Shown here piece by piece: positions 45,079 to 55,364 of a DNA stretch of 64,000 nucleotides. A program made the position numbers and the translations under genes. The notes beneath the pieces are model-generated. The model saw nothing but the letters and a program-made list of their open reading frames with translations. It was not told the origin of the DNA and searched no databases. The DNA is from GCA-2705995 sp965661625. Its GTDB lineage: Bacteria; Bacteroidota; Bacteroidia; Flavobacteriales_G; Salibacteraceae. Each line of letters opens with the position of its first letter. The first letter of the stretch is position 1. The stretch lies in assembly GCA_965661625.1 (NCBI GenBank), contig CBFIEM010000008.1, forward strand, positions 93,555-157,554. The letters are read 5' to 3'.

Positions 45079-47420
45079 TGGGCAATACTAAGAACATACG
45101 CATCATCATTGCTGGCATATTTGCTGCGGCGTTGCTTGTCTCCCTTGTTGCAATCATCGAAGAGTCACCTGAGCCCACAACCTTTCGAATAGGTGTGTCT
45201 TATTCCGATTCGGCTCAAATCAAAGCCACACTTACAACACCAACTAACGAGGTCCTTGCTGGTCCAGAATCACCAATTCAAAGCTCTAACTGCGTTTACG
45301 AATCTATCTTCCATCAAGAAGGCTTGTTGATTCTGCACCTTTTTAATGCAAAACAAGGGGACACCTTGATTATCCAAGGAGTTCATCAAGTTAATGTCAT
45401 CACCGATCATTATACCGAATCGCTTCACGGATTACCCCGGTTTGCGTTGAATGATTTAGAAAGCTATGGCACGAACACTTACGTTATCTCTGGTCCCGAA
45501 CCGCGTATTCAGTTTGAAACCATTCCTACCCACGGTGGATTTGGTTTTTACCTCAAGCGCATTGGGGTGTATGGGATCATCTTTATTGCAATTGCCCTAT
45601 TCGTATACTACCTCCTTCCTAGAACAATGCCAGTTAAGTGGCACCTAAATGTGATTCTTCTTTTGGCTGCATGTGGTGGTTCTTTCCTATTCATGGCCAT
45701 GTATAACCTCCTCGTAGTTCAGGAAAATCGATCTGAATTTTTCTTGAATTGGGAAGTGAAGCCACCAGGAATTTACGGGGTATACCCAGCGGAAAACGCT
45801 TCATTCGGAACAGCACATCCTCAATTCATTAACCAACGAGACCCCAATTACACACCTCAAAAAATAAGGTGCTTGTATGGACCACTTTTCACCTTCCGCA
45901 TTGATACTGAAAATGAACTGAAACCTTACCTATTACGCTCTATTACCCTGCGAAATACGGGATATAATCGGGTTTGGGAGTCAGCAGATATTATCGCGGA
46001 CTTTAAGCTAACCAATGACCTTGACATCGCCCTTAAAAATGGAGTTGTACAGCTCCAGGCTACTGGGCCAGATCCCTATTTTATATTTACTGGTGACATC
46101 AGCGGATATCGGATTTTAGACCGCATGCTATTTGAAGTGGAAGCACTGTTATTTTGGTTACTTACCCTTATCTTATTCCGAACAGTTCTCGGGATTCAAG
46201 CACTCAACTACTCCCAGAAGTACATTCATGCCATGGGCGCTTTTTTCATCATTTTATTGCTTTTTGTACCCGGTTTAATTTGGCTGTTTTCATCAACCGA
46301 AGTATACTTTCCAGGTGAGAAAAGAAATGCCATAACATGGGACTCAATTGCGTCAAGCAGTGTAATGGCATTTCCAAAAAAGTTTGAAGCCTATTTCTCG
46401 GACCATTTTGGCGGTAGAAGGAAAATGGTTACTGCTGACAACCTTATCAAGGTGCTTACATTCAACCAAACTAATGATCAAAGTCCAGTGCTCCTTGGTA
46501 AAGGCGACTGGATGTTTTACCGGGATGGTGGTGTTGAGGATATTGTTCGCAATCATTCTCCACTCACCTCTGAAATGTTGAAGCGCATTGCACGTACCTT
46601 AGAAGAGCGGCAGTATTGGCTGAAGCAGCATGGCTCCTCCTTAATTGTTTGTTTCCCTCCCCTTAAGCATACGGTTTACCCGGAGTATCTGCCTGAAAAC
46701 CTTTATCCATTGCAGCAGCCGTCACAACTCAATCAGGCCATTTCATATTTACGAGCCAATACAACCATTCCAATTGTAGACATGTATCCGAATATCGCAG
46801 CCCACAAATCGGAAGGAGACCTCTACTATAAGCGTGACTCACATTGGAATGGCCTTGGAGCATTCTTTGGTTACCGCAGCTTGGCTGATACCATTCAACA
46901 TTATTTCCCTGCATTTGGAACGCCTAAATCATTGGATGAATATCAACGCGTTTACTTTAAAGCACACGAAGGTGATTTAGCTCACCTCGTAGGGTTAAAG
47001 CAAGTACTACCAAGAACAGAGGTAGCCTTAGTGCCCGATACACCTGCTAATGCTGAGTTTCGATTCATCAGAGACTTATCAAAAGTTCCTGTCGCAAACC
47101 CCATGGCTTCCTTCATCAATACAGCATCTTCCAATAACCTCTCTATCTTCTATTTTAGGGATTCGTTTTCGAACTACTTGCAACCTTACTTGAATGAGCA
47201 TGCACGTGAAAGCATTTACATTTGGACACCGCTTTTTTTCACAGAGGCTTTTGAATATGGATACCCAGACTTAGTTGTTTACGAGGTTATGGAACGTTTT
47301 GTAAAAGATTTACTAGCACCAAACCCACCAGCGTTGCAAGAGGCATATCAAACCTTTCTCAATGCCCATGAGGCAAACGATAGCACACTAAACTTCTCCC
47401 AAAGCGCGACTCCAAACTGA
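45078..47420 (+). CDS. AlgJ/AlgX-like SGNH acetyltransferase with long N-terminal membrane part
   Basis: 780 residues, starting at the last base of the MBOAT stop. The N-terminal half has a signal anchor, a beta-rich domain and several membrane segments (IYGIIFIAIALFVYYLL, VILLLAACGGSFLFMA, LLFWLLTLILF, FFIILLLFVPGLIWLF). The C-terminal half resembles AlgJ/AlgX: KRDSHWNGLGA gives the DxH pair (D587, H589) and FRDSFSNY the likely nucleophile S696. It would receive an acyl group from the MBOAT tyrosine and place it on a polysaccharide. The last 62 bp overlap the convergent gene. Confidence 0.85.
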   Translation: MGNTKNIRIIIAGIFAAALLVSLVAIIEESPEPTTFRIGVSYSDSAQIKATLTTPTNEVLAGPESPIQSSNCVYESIFHQEGLLILHLFNAKQGDTLIIQGVHQVNVITDHYTESLHGLPRFALNDLESYGTNTYVISGPEPRIQFETIPTHGGFGFYLKRIGVYGIIFIAIALFVYYLLPRTMPVKWHLNVILLLAACGGSFLFMAMYNLLVVQENRSEFFLNWEVKPPGIYGVYPAENASFGTAHPQFINQRDPNYTPQKIRCLYGPLFTFRIDTENELKPYLLRSITLRNTGYNRVWESADIIADFKLTNDLDIALKNGVVQLQATGPDPYFIFTGDISGYRILDRMLFEVEALLFWLLTLILFRTVLGIQALNYSQKYIHAMGAFFIILLLFVPGLIWLFSSTEVYFPGEKRNAITWDSIASSSVMAFPKKFEAYFSDHFGGRRKMVTADNLIKVLTFNQTNDQSPVLLGKGDWMFYRDGGVEDIVRNHSPLTSEMLKRIARTLEERQYWLKQHGSSLIVCFPPLKHTVYPEYLPENLYPLQQPSQLNQAISYLRANTTIPIVDMYPNIAAHKSEGDLYYKRDSHWNGLGAFFGYRSLADTIQHYFPAFGTPKSLDEYQRVYFKAHEGDLAHLVGLKQVLPRTEVALVPDTPANAEFRFIRDLSKVPVANPMASFINTASSNNLSIFYFRDSFSNYLQPYLNEHARESIYIWTPLFFTEAFEYGYPDLVVYEVMERFVKDLLAPNPPALQEAYQTFLNAHEANDSTLNFSQSATPN

Positions 47421-48924
47421 AAACCTCTTCCCCCAAAGCAGGCCTGTGTTCACCAAAATAAAACTGATACCATAGTGGTGTCGAAAACGATTCAAAGTGG
47501 CAGAAATTGGACAAGATATAATCTGCCTTCGTCCAATCTGAGGTAATGGAGAAACGCTGAATGTCCGAATCATTCAACCATTTTTTATTCACCCTTCCTG
47601 GAAAGTCAGAAACGAATACTACTGCTGTACCCTTTTCTATTCGCGCTAATTCTTCCCAACCTTGTCTAAATTCCACCCCCCAATAATCGCGCTCAAACTG
47701 TTGTTCCATAGGCCCTGAAACCCATGGGTTCATGTACAAATGACCATGCGGGAAGGTAACTGTGTTATACAGCATTGCTCCTACTCCAATAATCACGAGA
47801 ATGCCTGCACAAAGGTGTCTTTTATGAACCATCCAGTTCGCTCGTTTAAAAGTTGAAAAACCCCAAACGGCAAACAATACCATCCAAGGGTAGATGTATT
47901 GAAAATGACGCCATCCGTTATAAAATATAGGTTGCATGAGTGATGACATGGCCAGGGTTAAACACGGAATCGTAAAAGCTGTCCAACCCGCAATGCGTTG
48001 AAGCTGACTCCATGATTTAAACCTAGATATAAAGCGAAAAACACCTACCAAGTACATACCCAACAGAGCTATTGGGATTGTGTAACCCAAGTAGGCCCAC
48101 AGGTAATACCTCGGTGCATTTCCCGGATCATAAAACTCCCCTTCAAAGAGGGTGGGGTTTGGTTGTTTTACCTCTGTAATTACTGCGAATTGTTGCCAGA
48201 ACAGTTCCAATGGGTTGTTCCATAAGAAAGGCCAAAAAATTACTATTGCCACTAGCGTGCTTCCTCCAAAAACAGCTATTTGTTTCCATACGTCAATTGA
48301 ACGCCACCGTTCAAAAATATAGGGCAACCATGGCACTAAAAACACCAACCCAATAAGCCGGATGTCTACGATAAATCCGAGAAAACCTCCGGCAACTGCA
48401 AATCTCCAAAGCGCGTTGTTCCGCATTGCGCTGAGTATTAGCCAAACGCTTACCACACCCATTATCATGAATACAGGGTCTTTTGTATTGAATAAGGAAT
48501 GACCAAAAATGCGTGGGTGAAAAACAATTAAGCCCCAAAGCACCCATTGTAGGATTTTGTTAAAGCCCAACAAGGCTCCCAGCTTGAAAATGGCCAAACT
48601 CCCTATTGCCACTAGTAAAAAACCCAACACATGATGAACAGCAGTAATGGTGGTCACGTCTGTAATTCCTAAAAGCCGCTCAATTCCAACAAAAAATAAC
48701 TGAATAGCCGGGCCAGTTTCATCAATATTTCCATGAAAAATAGCTTCCCAACTAGCAGCATTTCCCTGCAAGAAATCAATCGCCCATTTCCAGTTTCTAA
48801 CTGCGTTTTCACGCATTATTTCATCATCCCACCCTTCACCAGTGTGCCAAGCCAAAGTAACTCCTATTACCAAATAGACCCCAAAGAACAGAAGTCCTCC
48901 CCACCTTTTAGCCAGCTTGTACAT
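47359..48924 (-). CDS. GT-C-type membrane glycosyltransferase (GT39/ArnT-like)
   Basis: 521 residues, about ten to eleven helices. First helix, then a periplasmic loop with the acidic pair GEGWDDEIMRENAV expected of the GT-C catalytic loop, FHPRIFGHSLFNTKDPVF, and an extended soluble C-terminus. GT-C enzymes use lipid-linked sugars on the outer face of the inner membrane. Exact family (GT39/GT83) is uncertain. Overlaps its upstream neighbour by 17 bp and the opposite-strand acyltransferase gene by 62 bp. Confidence 0.75.
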   Translation of the reverse strand: MYKLAKRWGGLLFFGVYLVIGVTLAWHTGEGWDDEIMRENAVRNWKWAIDFLQGNAASWEAIFHGNIDETGPAIQLFFVGIERLLGITDVTTITAVHHVLGFLLVAIGSLAIFKLGALLGFNKILQWVLWGLIVFHPRIFGHSLFNTKDPVFMIMGVVSVWLILSAMRNNALWRFAVAGGFLGFIVDIRLIGLVFLVPWLPYIFERWRSIDVWKQIAVFGGSTLVAIVIFWPFLWNNPLELFWQQFAVITEVKQPNPTLFEGEFYDPGNAPRYYLWAYLGYTIPIALLGMYLVGVFRFISRFKSWSQLQRIAGWTAFTIPCLTLAMSSLMQPIFYNGWRHFQYIYPWMVLFAVWGFSTFKRANWMVHKRHLCAGILVIIGVGAMLYNTVTFPHGHLYMNPWVSGPMEQQFERDYWGVEFRQGWEELARIEKGTAVVFVSDFPGRVNKKWLNDSDIQRFSITSDWTKADYILSNFCHFESFSTPLWYQFYFGEHRPALGEEVFSLESRFGRSLVCYRLPHGH

Positions 48925-50245
48925 AAACTAAAAATAAGGTATAACATATGGCATAGGAGGTGCTCAAGCAACCAAACGCTACGCCCCATTTTCGAGGAAG
49001 GTAGCGCAAGCCTTGAAAAAATAAATAGCCAATGGCACCTATTGAAACTAACATGAAAGCCCCTTTGAAGAATGAATAATACGGGTAGGATTTGGTAACC
49101 AAGACGATGGCTAAATAATTTAAAGCCAACATGGTTAATGCACTTAATCCGAGCACGTCCATTGGAGTTGAAAAAAGACTTTTAATTACCCGTACTACTC
49201 CTGTGAAGCAGATTCCAAAGAAAATAAGGGCTAAAACCAACCCAATTCTACCTAATCCTATTATGGAAGGAGGGACGAGCTTCCAGTTTACCTCAGCATC
49301 TAAATCCCGATAATTAATGTGTGTTTCATAGGGTAGCTTTAAGTTCGCTTTTTCAAGCAGTGGCAACGATAGTTTCGGTTCTGTTTCGACATAAAGCTGG
49401 CCCAATAAAACGGTTGGCAACGATTCCATATTTCCCTCCTTAAGCAACGGGACATCCCAAAATTGCCAAGGCACAAAACTCCATATTGTGCGCTGATTTG
49501 GACGCTGATTAAGTTCCATCTGAAAAATCTCAATATTAAGGGCAAATCCATTCTTTAAATACTGCGATTTCCAAAAAGAATGACCAAAAAAGCAGGCCAG
49601 CGGAAAACCAATAATGAGTAGAGCTCGTTTCGTTTTAACACGCCAAGAACTACTGGAAAACAAGATGATTGGCAAGGCAAACCCGAAAAGCACAACCGAT
49701 GTTGATTTGGTGAGTATAGCCAAACAGCCAATTAAAGCAACGAGTCCCCACTTTACAAGACTTCTTTCGTTCATAATACGCAACAAGGCTAGCACGTATG
49801 CAGTACAGAAAACAAATGCCGCCATATCGTTACTTGTTGTTGCCGTCAATAGCACTATTCGCGGCAGAAACACAAGGGTTGCAAACGTTGTTAACCTAAT
49901 CCAGGATGGACCTTTTATACGCTTTGTGAGTTTAGCGAGAAGCGGAATTAGCAGTAGCGCGAATACCAAGTTTAATCCTTGAATAACCTTATTGGAACTA
50001 CCCCAGCTTGAGTTAATAGACCCTGCGAGGGTTTTTGCGCCTGCACCTAACAGGTAAAATACGGGAGGCTGAAAACACTCAAAACATGCATTTGGAGGGG
50101 GTATCCCTCCACTCTTCAGAATCAAGTTTGCAGGTTCATAATGATCGTCATATAATACCTGAGGACTTACACCGATAAACAGTACTATTCTCAAGGCTGC
50201 CGCAAGAAGGCCAATTATTACGAATGATTTTCCTTCAGAAATCAT
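48908..50245 (-). CDS. GT-C-like membrane protein
   Basis: 445 residues from ATG 50245 (an upstream in-frame ATG at 50284 gives a 13-residue extension). About ten helices. The first loop carries VLYDDHYEPANLILKSGG and FECFQPPVFYLLGAG, matching the acidic and PP-FY pattern of GT39-type proteins. It is co-transcribed with the next gene (17 bp overlap). Acceptor and donor are unknown. Confidence 0.7.
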   Translation of the reverse strand: MISEGKSFVIIGLLAAALRIVLFIGVSPQVLYDDHYEPANLILKSGGIPPPNACFECFQPPVFYLLGAGAKTLAGSINSSWGSSNKVIQGLNLVFALLLIPLLAKLTKRIKGPSWIRLTTFATLVFLPRIVLLTATTSNDMAAFVFCTAYVLALLRIMNERSLVKWGLVALIGCLAILTKSTSVVLFGFALPIILFSSSSWRVKTKRALLIIGFPLACFFGHSFWKSQYLKNGFALNIEIFQMELNQRPNQRTIWSFVPWQFWDVPLLKEGNMESLPTVLLGQLYVETEPKLSLPLLEKANLKLPYETHINYRDLDAEVNWKLVPPSIIGLGRIGLVLALIFFGICFTGVVRVIKSLFSTPMDVLGLSALTMLALNYLAIVLVTKSYPYYSFFKGAFMLVSIGAIGYLFFQGLRYLPRKWGVAFGCLSTSYAICYTLFLVYVQAG

Positions 50246-50298
50246 ACACGTTAGTCCTTGGTTTAGATTCTGTAATTTCGGCATTTGATAATTCCATA

Positions 50299-51753
50299 AT
50301 GATCGCTAAAGTTAGCAAGTTCAATTACGTGTCCGTCACCATAAGGTTATTACCCCTGCTATTTGCTGCAAAGGTGTTAATCTTTGCTTGTGCATACCCG
50401 TTTTTCAATACTACAGATGAACTCCCCAACTTTGACACAGCACTTAAACATGGTGCGGGATTCTCATACCAGGATACGACGTTCACTTATGACTCCCTTA
50501 CCTTAGCCATTGCCTATAACATTCAGTCGCCAGAATACTTGTACGGTGAGGATCAAAATCCCGATTTTATTCCACTCCTAAATTTACAATTCAAATCTGA
50601 CTACCCATTCTACCATGAGTTTTTTTCGCAGATTGAGCATCAACAAGCTCATGATTCGCCACTCTATTACACCATGCTTGGCAGGCTTTTCTATAACCTA
50701 CCCACATCTTGGCCACCGCTTGTAAAAGTATATGCACTTCGTGCAGTGAATGCTCTATTTGCTTGTGTGCTCATGTATGTAGTTCTGGCATTTTTGGCAA
50801 TGCTAAATTTTGCTAAACCCTATCAGATTGGAACAGGCATACTGCTCATCTGCATGCCTCAATCTATCTTTTACTTCATCAATCCCGACTTACTAAGCTG
50901 TTTGCTCACATCGGTTTACTTGCTCAATGTGGTTTGGGCACTCAAATCACCTAACTACCTCAGTTATGGTCTCCTTGGCTTTACTGCTGCTATTGCCATC
51001 ATGTTAAAGGCAACTGGTCTTGTTGCTGTTTTAGCTACCCTCGGAGCTTTTTTCATTTATCCTTCCCCAACTCGAATTTACAAGCACCTATTTACGGCAA
51101 TTGGTGTATTTTCAGGATTCATTATTCCTATTGTATGGCAGCGATTGCAAGCTGATGTTGGAGTATTTGGGACCATCAGAAAAATTGAAGTATTGGGGTG
51201 GATTGAAAAGCCTCTTTCAGCCTATTTCCCGCATATCTTATTCTCTTATGACGGCTTAAAAGTCTTTATCATGCGATCGTGGAGTTCATTTTGGGGTGGC
51301 GAATCTCTTTGGGAGGGAGCACCATTGTTTGGACCTCGATCCGATCTCTTTTTCAGTTGTTTTATGTTGGTTGTGCTTGCATTCTTTTTGTGGCAAACCG
51401 TAGTGAATTTTCGGTCCGTTAACCTCCGGCAAATAATGCGATACACCTCGTGGCTAATTCTTGTAGGGTATTTTATGTTTTTCGGCATCTTAAGCATCCG
51501 TTATGACTTTAACGAATGTGTGTACCCTAGCAGAGCGTTTCCACTTTTTATTTCAGGTAGACTTATGCTCGGAATGCTTATTCCGGTTCTTTATGCATTT
51601 GTTGATGGCTTAACATTGCTTTTTCCAACACCAAAACGAGCTATGTGGGTTGCAGTATTAATTGGGGCATTCTTCCTTACGGTAGAAAGCTATAAATCGC
51701 GGCAACTGTTTGGTTCGCCCCACAACCTATATCACCTTAATACTTCATCCTAA
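50299..51753 (+). CDS. GT-C/DUF2142-like polytopic membrane protein
   Basis: 484 residues from ATG 50299. About ten to eleven helices, with the first loop bearing NTTDELPNFDTALKHG (acidic DE motif), and HDSPLYYTMLGRLFYNLP recalling the PP-YY loop of GT39/DUF2142-type proteins. It is divergent from the previous GT-C gene with 53 bp between starts and overlaps the end of the GT2 gene by 17 bp. Probable sugar transferase or related polymer-processing protein. Confidence 0.65.
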   Translation: MIAKVSKFNYVSVTIRLLPLLFAAKVLIFACAYPFFNTTDELPNFDTALKHGAGFSYQDTTFTYDSLTLAIAYNIQSPEYLYGEDQNPDFIPLLNLQFKSDYPFYHEFFSQIEHQQAHDSPLYYTMLGRLFYNLPTSWPPLVKVYALRAVNALFACVLMYVVLAFLAMLNFAKPYQIGTGILLICMPQSIFYFINPDLLSCLLTSVYLLNVVWALKSPNYLSYGLLGFTAAIAIMLKATGLVAVLATLGAFFIYPSPTRIYKHLFTAIGVFSGFIIPIVWQRLQADVGVFGTIRKIEVLGWIEKPLSAYFPHILFSYDGLKVFIMRSWSSFWGGESLWEGAPLFGPRSDLFFSCFMLVVLAFFLWQTVVNFRSVNLRQIMRYTSWLILVGYFMFFGILSIRYDFNECVYPSRAFPLFISGRLMLGMLIPVLYAFVDGLTLLFPTPKRAMWVAVLIGAFFLTVESYKSRQLFGSPHNLYHLNTSS

Positions 51754-54619
51754 AATCATGTGCTCCTAGACTGAGGTTGGGATTATAGTATGGGTCGTTT
51801 TCAATATAACCCTCCCACCTATCGCGTAATTTGGCAATCTCAGCCTTGTGTCGAATCATCGATTCTTTAGTGAGGTGTGGATGTCCACGTGAAATGGATT
51901 CGTGATGGTAAAGTTCAACATGAGGAATATAAACGTTACGATACCCTTGATCTAGCACCCGCAAACAAAAGTCAACATCATTATACTCCACTGCAAAAGA
52001 CTCATTAAACCCTGAGACCTCATCAAAAACTGATGTTTTGACCATGATACATGCGGCAGTGAGTGCGGCATAATTATTCAACAAGTTCACATAATTGAAA
52101 TACCCTGGACCATCGCGGTGTTCTCCAACTAAAACGTGACCTGCAGCGCCGCCAAGCCCAATGATAACTCCTGCGTGCTGAATGGTGTCATTAGGATACA
52201 GCAATTTCACCCCTGCTACGCCTATTTCTGGACGTTGACATTGTGCGAGCATGCCTTCAATCCAATTGGAACTGATTACCTCTGTATCATTATTCAACAG
52301 AATTAAGTACTCACCGCTCGAGGCCGCTCTTCCCTTATTCATGAGTAATGAAAAGTTGAATTTCTCCGTTACGCGTTCTACCTTGAAGTTCGGCTGAGCC
52401 TTGGTCCATTTTTGGAATAGTTCAAACGTACTTTTTTCCTCACTGTTATTATCAACCACGACAACTTCATAGTTTGCATACGAGGTATGTTCAAAAATGG
52501 AAGCCAAGCAGGTGTCGAGAATGGATGCTTTATCTTTTGTTGGAATGATAATGGAAACGCGTGCATTGGGGTCCAAAACATCAGGTTGGATTTTATACCC
52601 CCTAAAGGCGTCTAAAAAATCTACTTTCCCAGGAATCCCTCTTCGTTGCAAAGCCTCCATAAGCGCCTTTTGTGCGGCCATATACGCGTAGGGTTTTGCC
52701 TCTTCGCTATCAGCTGCACTTGCAGCATGGATACGCCAATGATAGAGAACTTCAGGGATATGTTCAATCCGATCTGTCTGCTCTGTAAACCGCAGCACCA
52801 AGTCGTAATCCTGACTGCCCTCAAAACCTAGGCGCCAACCTCCTATTTCGCGCATCAGTGAAGTTCGAAATACAGTTAAATGGCCCAAATAATTTCGAGA
52901 AAGCAGGCTTTCGGGTGACCAATCTGGTTTAAAGTGAGGAACGGAGTGAAAGTCTTCTTCATCAATTTTATCTTCATCTGTATAAATGAGGTCGGTTTCA
53001 GGTTTTTCTTCAATGCGAAGGGCAACTTTATACAGTGCATCTAGTGCAAGTAAATCGTCTTGGTCCATCAGCACAACAAAATCTCCTTTTGCTTCGGCCA
53101 AACCTGAATTTGATGCGGCAGAAATATGCCCGTTGGTTTCACGGTAAATAGGAACTATTCGTCCATCGCGTTTCGCATACGCTTCGATGGTTTTCCTAAC
53201 CTCAATATCCGTAGAGCAATCATCGCTTAAAATTAACTCCCACTCTTCATATGACTGCTGCAATACGCTATCGATGGCAGCCTTGAATAAATGGATAGGT
53301 GGATTGTAAACGGGCATCACAATGGAAAAGAGCGGAGCATGCATAAACCTGCTTGCATTTTTACGTTGCTCAAGCAAGCGATCTTCATTGGGTTTTCGCT
53401 GCGTGATCCAGTTCATATAAGGGTCAGCATGGCCAGACTGAAAGGCCTTTCCGGCCTCAACAATGACAACCTTAGTTTCTTCCAATGCAAGGTAAACGTG
53501 CTTGAACACCTTCGCTAACAGCCTGCGGAGTACGTTCCATGATTTTTTAGAAAACAGTACGATTACTTTACGAAACGCATTTTTGGATTTACCCATACTG
53601 CTGTTTGAGCGGAGCCTACTTTTAAGCACACTGAGTTCCCGTTGCAGTTTGAACAGCTTAGACGATTCAATCGCATTAATTCGACTTTGTAAGTTTACAT
53701 TTGAGTTCATTGCATGTCCAAGCTGCTTAGTAAGCTGCTGGTTGTAGTCATGAATTTCATCCCGATGTGCCTCTATCTCAGCCCTGTGCTTTTCCGTTGC
53801 ATGCAGCTGCTCAGTAAGCTCATCACGCTGAAGTTCGTGATGATGAATGGCATCTTGTAATTCTGCTAAAGTGTTTGAAAAGTTGCGTTGTTCATCCGTA
53901 AAAAATGAAACAATTCCGGATAAATAATCCTGGTATAATTCAGGGTGTTTTTTGATGAGGTAATTGACATTTTCAGTGTGAGCATCTTTGGTACTTGCTG
54001 TAGATAACAAAGAGCCTTCGCGTACACGGTAGCCAAATAACACTTCATCCACATGGTGAAACGCCCAGCCTTGCTTCAGGGCGTTCATCCACATCTCCCA
54101 ATCTTCATAGCCCAGATGAGGAAGTGCTTCATCATACCCATTCGCCTTCTCCCAAATCTCCCTCCTAAATACCGCGCAATTATCAATGTAATTCATTGCC
54201 ATTAAGCGGTTAGGGTCGAAGGCAATGTGCTGACCTTCTCCTTTGCGGTTACCCATGTACTGCACAGCACTATAAACAACTCCTACTTCTGGATACTGAT
54301 CAAGTAGTTCTATCCCCACTTCCCAATAGCGGTTGGTGATGGTGTTATCTGGATCAATGGGTAAAACGTAAGGTGCGGATGCTTCTTGCAAACCGGCATT
54401 TCGAGCTGCCGAAACGCCCTTGTTGGCTTGATGAATTACGCGAACTCCTTTTTGCTCCCAAGCATCAATAGCCGAAAGCGTAATGGGGTTATCTGAGCCA
54501 TCATTTATGAGTATAACCTCAAGTGACTCATCCTGCCAGTTAAACGAGGACATGCATTCATCTAAATATTCCCCGAGGTTATATATGGGGATGATGATGG
54601 AAAGCTTGGGTGATTTCAT
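51737..54619 (-). CDS. Three-domain GT2 glycosyltransferase with central coiled coil
   Basis: 960 residues from ATG 54619, one base after the ABC ATPase stop. Domain 1 (about 4-230): KLSIIIPIYNLGEYLDECM, LINDGSDNP, GVSAARNAGL. Then a coiled coil (about 236-336, rich in HHELQRDELTEQLHATEKH-type heptads). Domain 2 (about 428-640): FSIVMPVYNPPIHLF, LSDDCSTD, LMDQDDLLALDALY. Domain 3 (about 685-930): VSIIIPTKDKASILDTCL, VVDNNSEE, LLNNDTEVI. Three GT-A active sites with DxD-like motifs in one chain suggest a polymerising or multi-step glycan enzyme, and the coiled coil may space them. Directly downstream of the exporter genes. Confidence 0.88.
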   Translation of the reverse strand: MKSPKLSIIIPIYNLGEYLDECMSSFNWQDESLEVILINDGSDNPITLSAIDAWEQKGVRVIHQANKGVSAARNAGLQEASAPYVLPIDPDNTITNRYWEVGIELLDQYPEVGVVYSAVQYMGNRKGEGQHIAFDPNRLMAMNYIDNCAVFRREIWEKANGYDEALPHLGYEDWEMWMNALKQGWAFHHVDEVLFGYRVREGSLLSTASTKDAHTENVNYLIKKHPELYQDYLSGIVSFFTDEQRNFSNTLAELQDAIHHHELQRDELTEQLHATEKHRAEIEAHRDEIHDYNQQLTKQLGHAMNSNVNLQSRINAIESSKLFKLQRELSVLKSRLRSNSSMGKSKNAFRKVIVLFSKKSWNVLRRLLAKVFKHVYLALEETKVVIVEAGKAFQSGHADPYMNWITQRKPNEDRLLEQRKNASRFMHAPLFSIVMPVYNPPIHLFKAAIDSVLQQSYEEWELILSDDCSTDIEVRKTIEAYAKRDGRIVPIYRETNGHISAASNSGLAEAKGDFVVLMDQDDLLALDALYKVALRIEEKPETDLIYTDEDKIDEEDFHSVPHFKPDWSPESLLSRNYLGHLTVFRTSLMREIGGWRLGFEGSQDYDLVLRFTEQTDRIEHIPEVLYHWRIHAASAADSEEAKPYAYMAAQKALMEALQRRGIPGKVDFLDAFRGYKIQPDVLDPNARVSIIIPTKDKASILDTCLASIFEHTSYANYEVVVVDNNSEEKSTFELFQKWTKAQPNFKVERVTEKFNFSLLMNKGRAASSGEYLILLNNDTEVISSNWIEGMLAQCQRPEIGVAGVKLLYPNDTIQHAGVIIGLGGAAGHVLVGEHRDGPGYFNYVNLLNNYAALTAACIMVKTSVFDEVSGFNESFAVEYNDVDFCLRVLDQGYRNVYIPHVELYHHESISRGHPHLTKESMIRHKAEIAKLRDRWEGYIENDPYYNPNLSLGAHDFRMKY

Positions 54620-54620
54620 G

Positions 54621-55364
54621 TCAAAATAGATTTTCGTAACGCGCAATTCCTGACTCAACTGCACCATCGTGCACCAGTTTCCCTGCTTCCAAGCAGATTA
54701 CCCGGTCGCATATCCTCCGAATATCTGCTACACTGTGCGAGACAAATAAAATTGTTCCTCCAGCAGCTTTAATGGCTTGAATGCGGTCAATACACTTCTG
54801 TTGAAAACCTTGATCTCCAACTGCGAGCACTTCATCAACAATCAGTATTTCGGGCTGTGCTGCAACGGCCACGCTGAAACTTAAGCGGCTAAGCATTCCA
54901 GTGGAGTAGGTTTTCAAAGGTGTGTTGAGCACTTCCGGACTCAACTCTGAAAATGCAGCTATCTCCTCCTTAAGCTTGATCAATTGCTCACGTCCATACC
55001 CCATCAAGCTCCCTGTAAAAGCGATGTTTTCGTACCCTGTAAGCTCCATTTCAACACCGGCTCCAATTGCCAATATGGGCGCCACCTTGCCACGGATGGT
55101 AATACCTCCTGCGGCTGGCTCCAACATCCCCGCAACTGCCTTCAGCAACGTGCTTTTTCCTGCTCCGTTTTTTCCTACTACGCCAACAGCCTCTCCCGGA
55201 TGAATTTCAAAGGAAATACCCTTCAATATTGACTTTTTCTGGAAAGGAGCTGACCATTTAAAACCAGTAATTAAATCCTTAACTGAATTGATACCGCGAT
55301 TGAAGGTAAAGTAGCTCAAGTCAACAGCGTTAAATTCGATATGTGGTTTACTTGTGGTGCTCAT
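54621..55364 (-). CDS. Polysaccharide ABC exporter, ATPase subunit (Wzt/TagH type)
   Basis: 247 residues. Walker A VGKNGAGKSTLL (64-75), signature TYSTGMLSRLSFSVA, Walker B ILIVDEVLAVGD and switch His in FVSHSVADI. The AVGD variant after Walker B and the YSTGM signature are typical of ABC-2 polysaccharide exporters. It lacks the C-terminal carbohydrate-recognition domain of O9a-type Wzt. ATGA overlap with the permease gene. Confidence 0.93.
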   Translation of the reverse strand: MSTTSKPHIEFNAVDLSYFTFNRGINSVKDLITGFKWSAPFQKKSILKGISFEIHPGEAVGVVGKNGAGKSTLLKAVAGMLEPAAGGITIRGKVAPILAIGAGVEMELTGYENIAFTGSLMGYGREQLIKLKEEIAAFSELSPEVLNTPLKTYSTGMLSRLSFSVAVAAQPEILIVDEVLAVGDQGFQQKCIDRIQAIKAAGGTILFVSHSVADIRRICDRVICLEAGKLVHDGAVESGIARYENLF

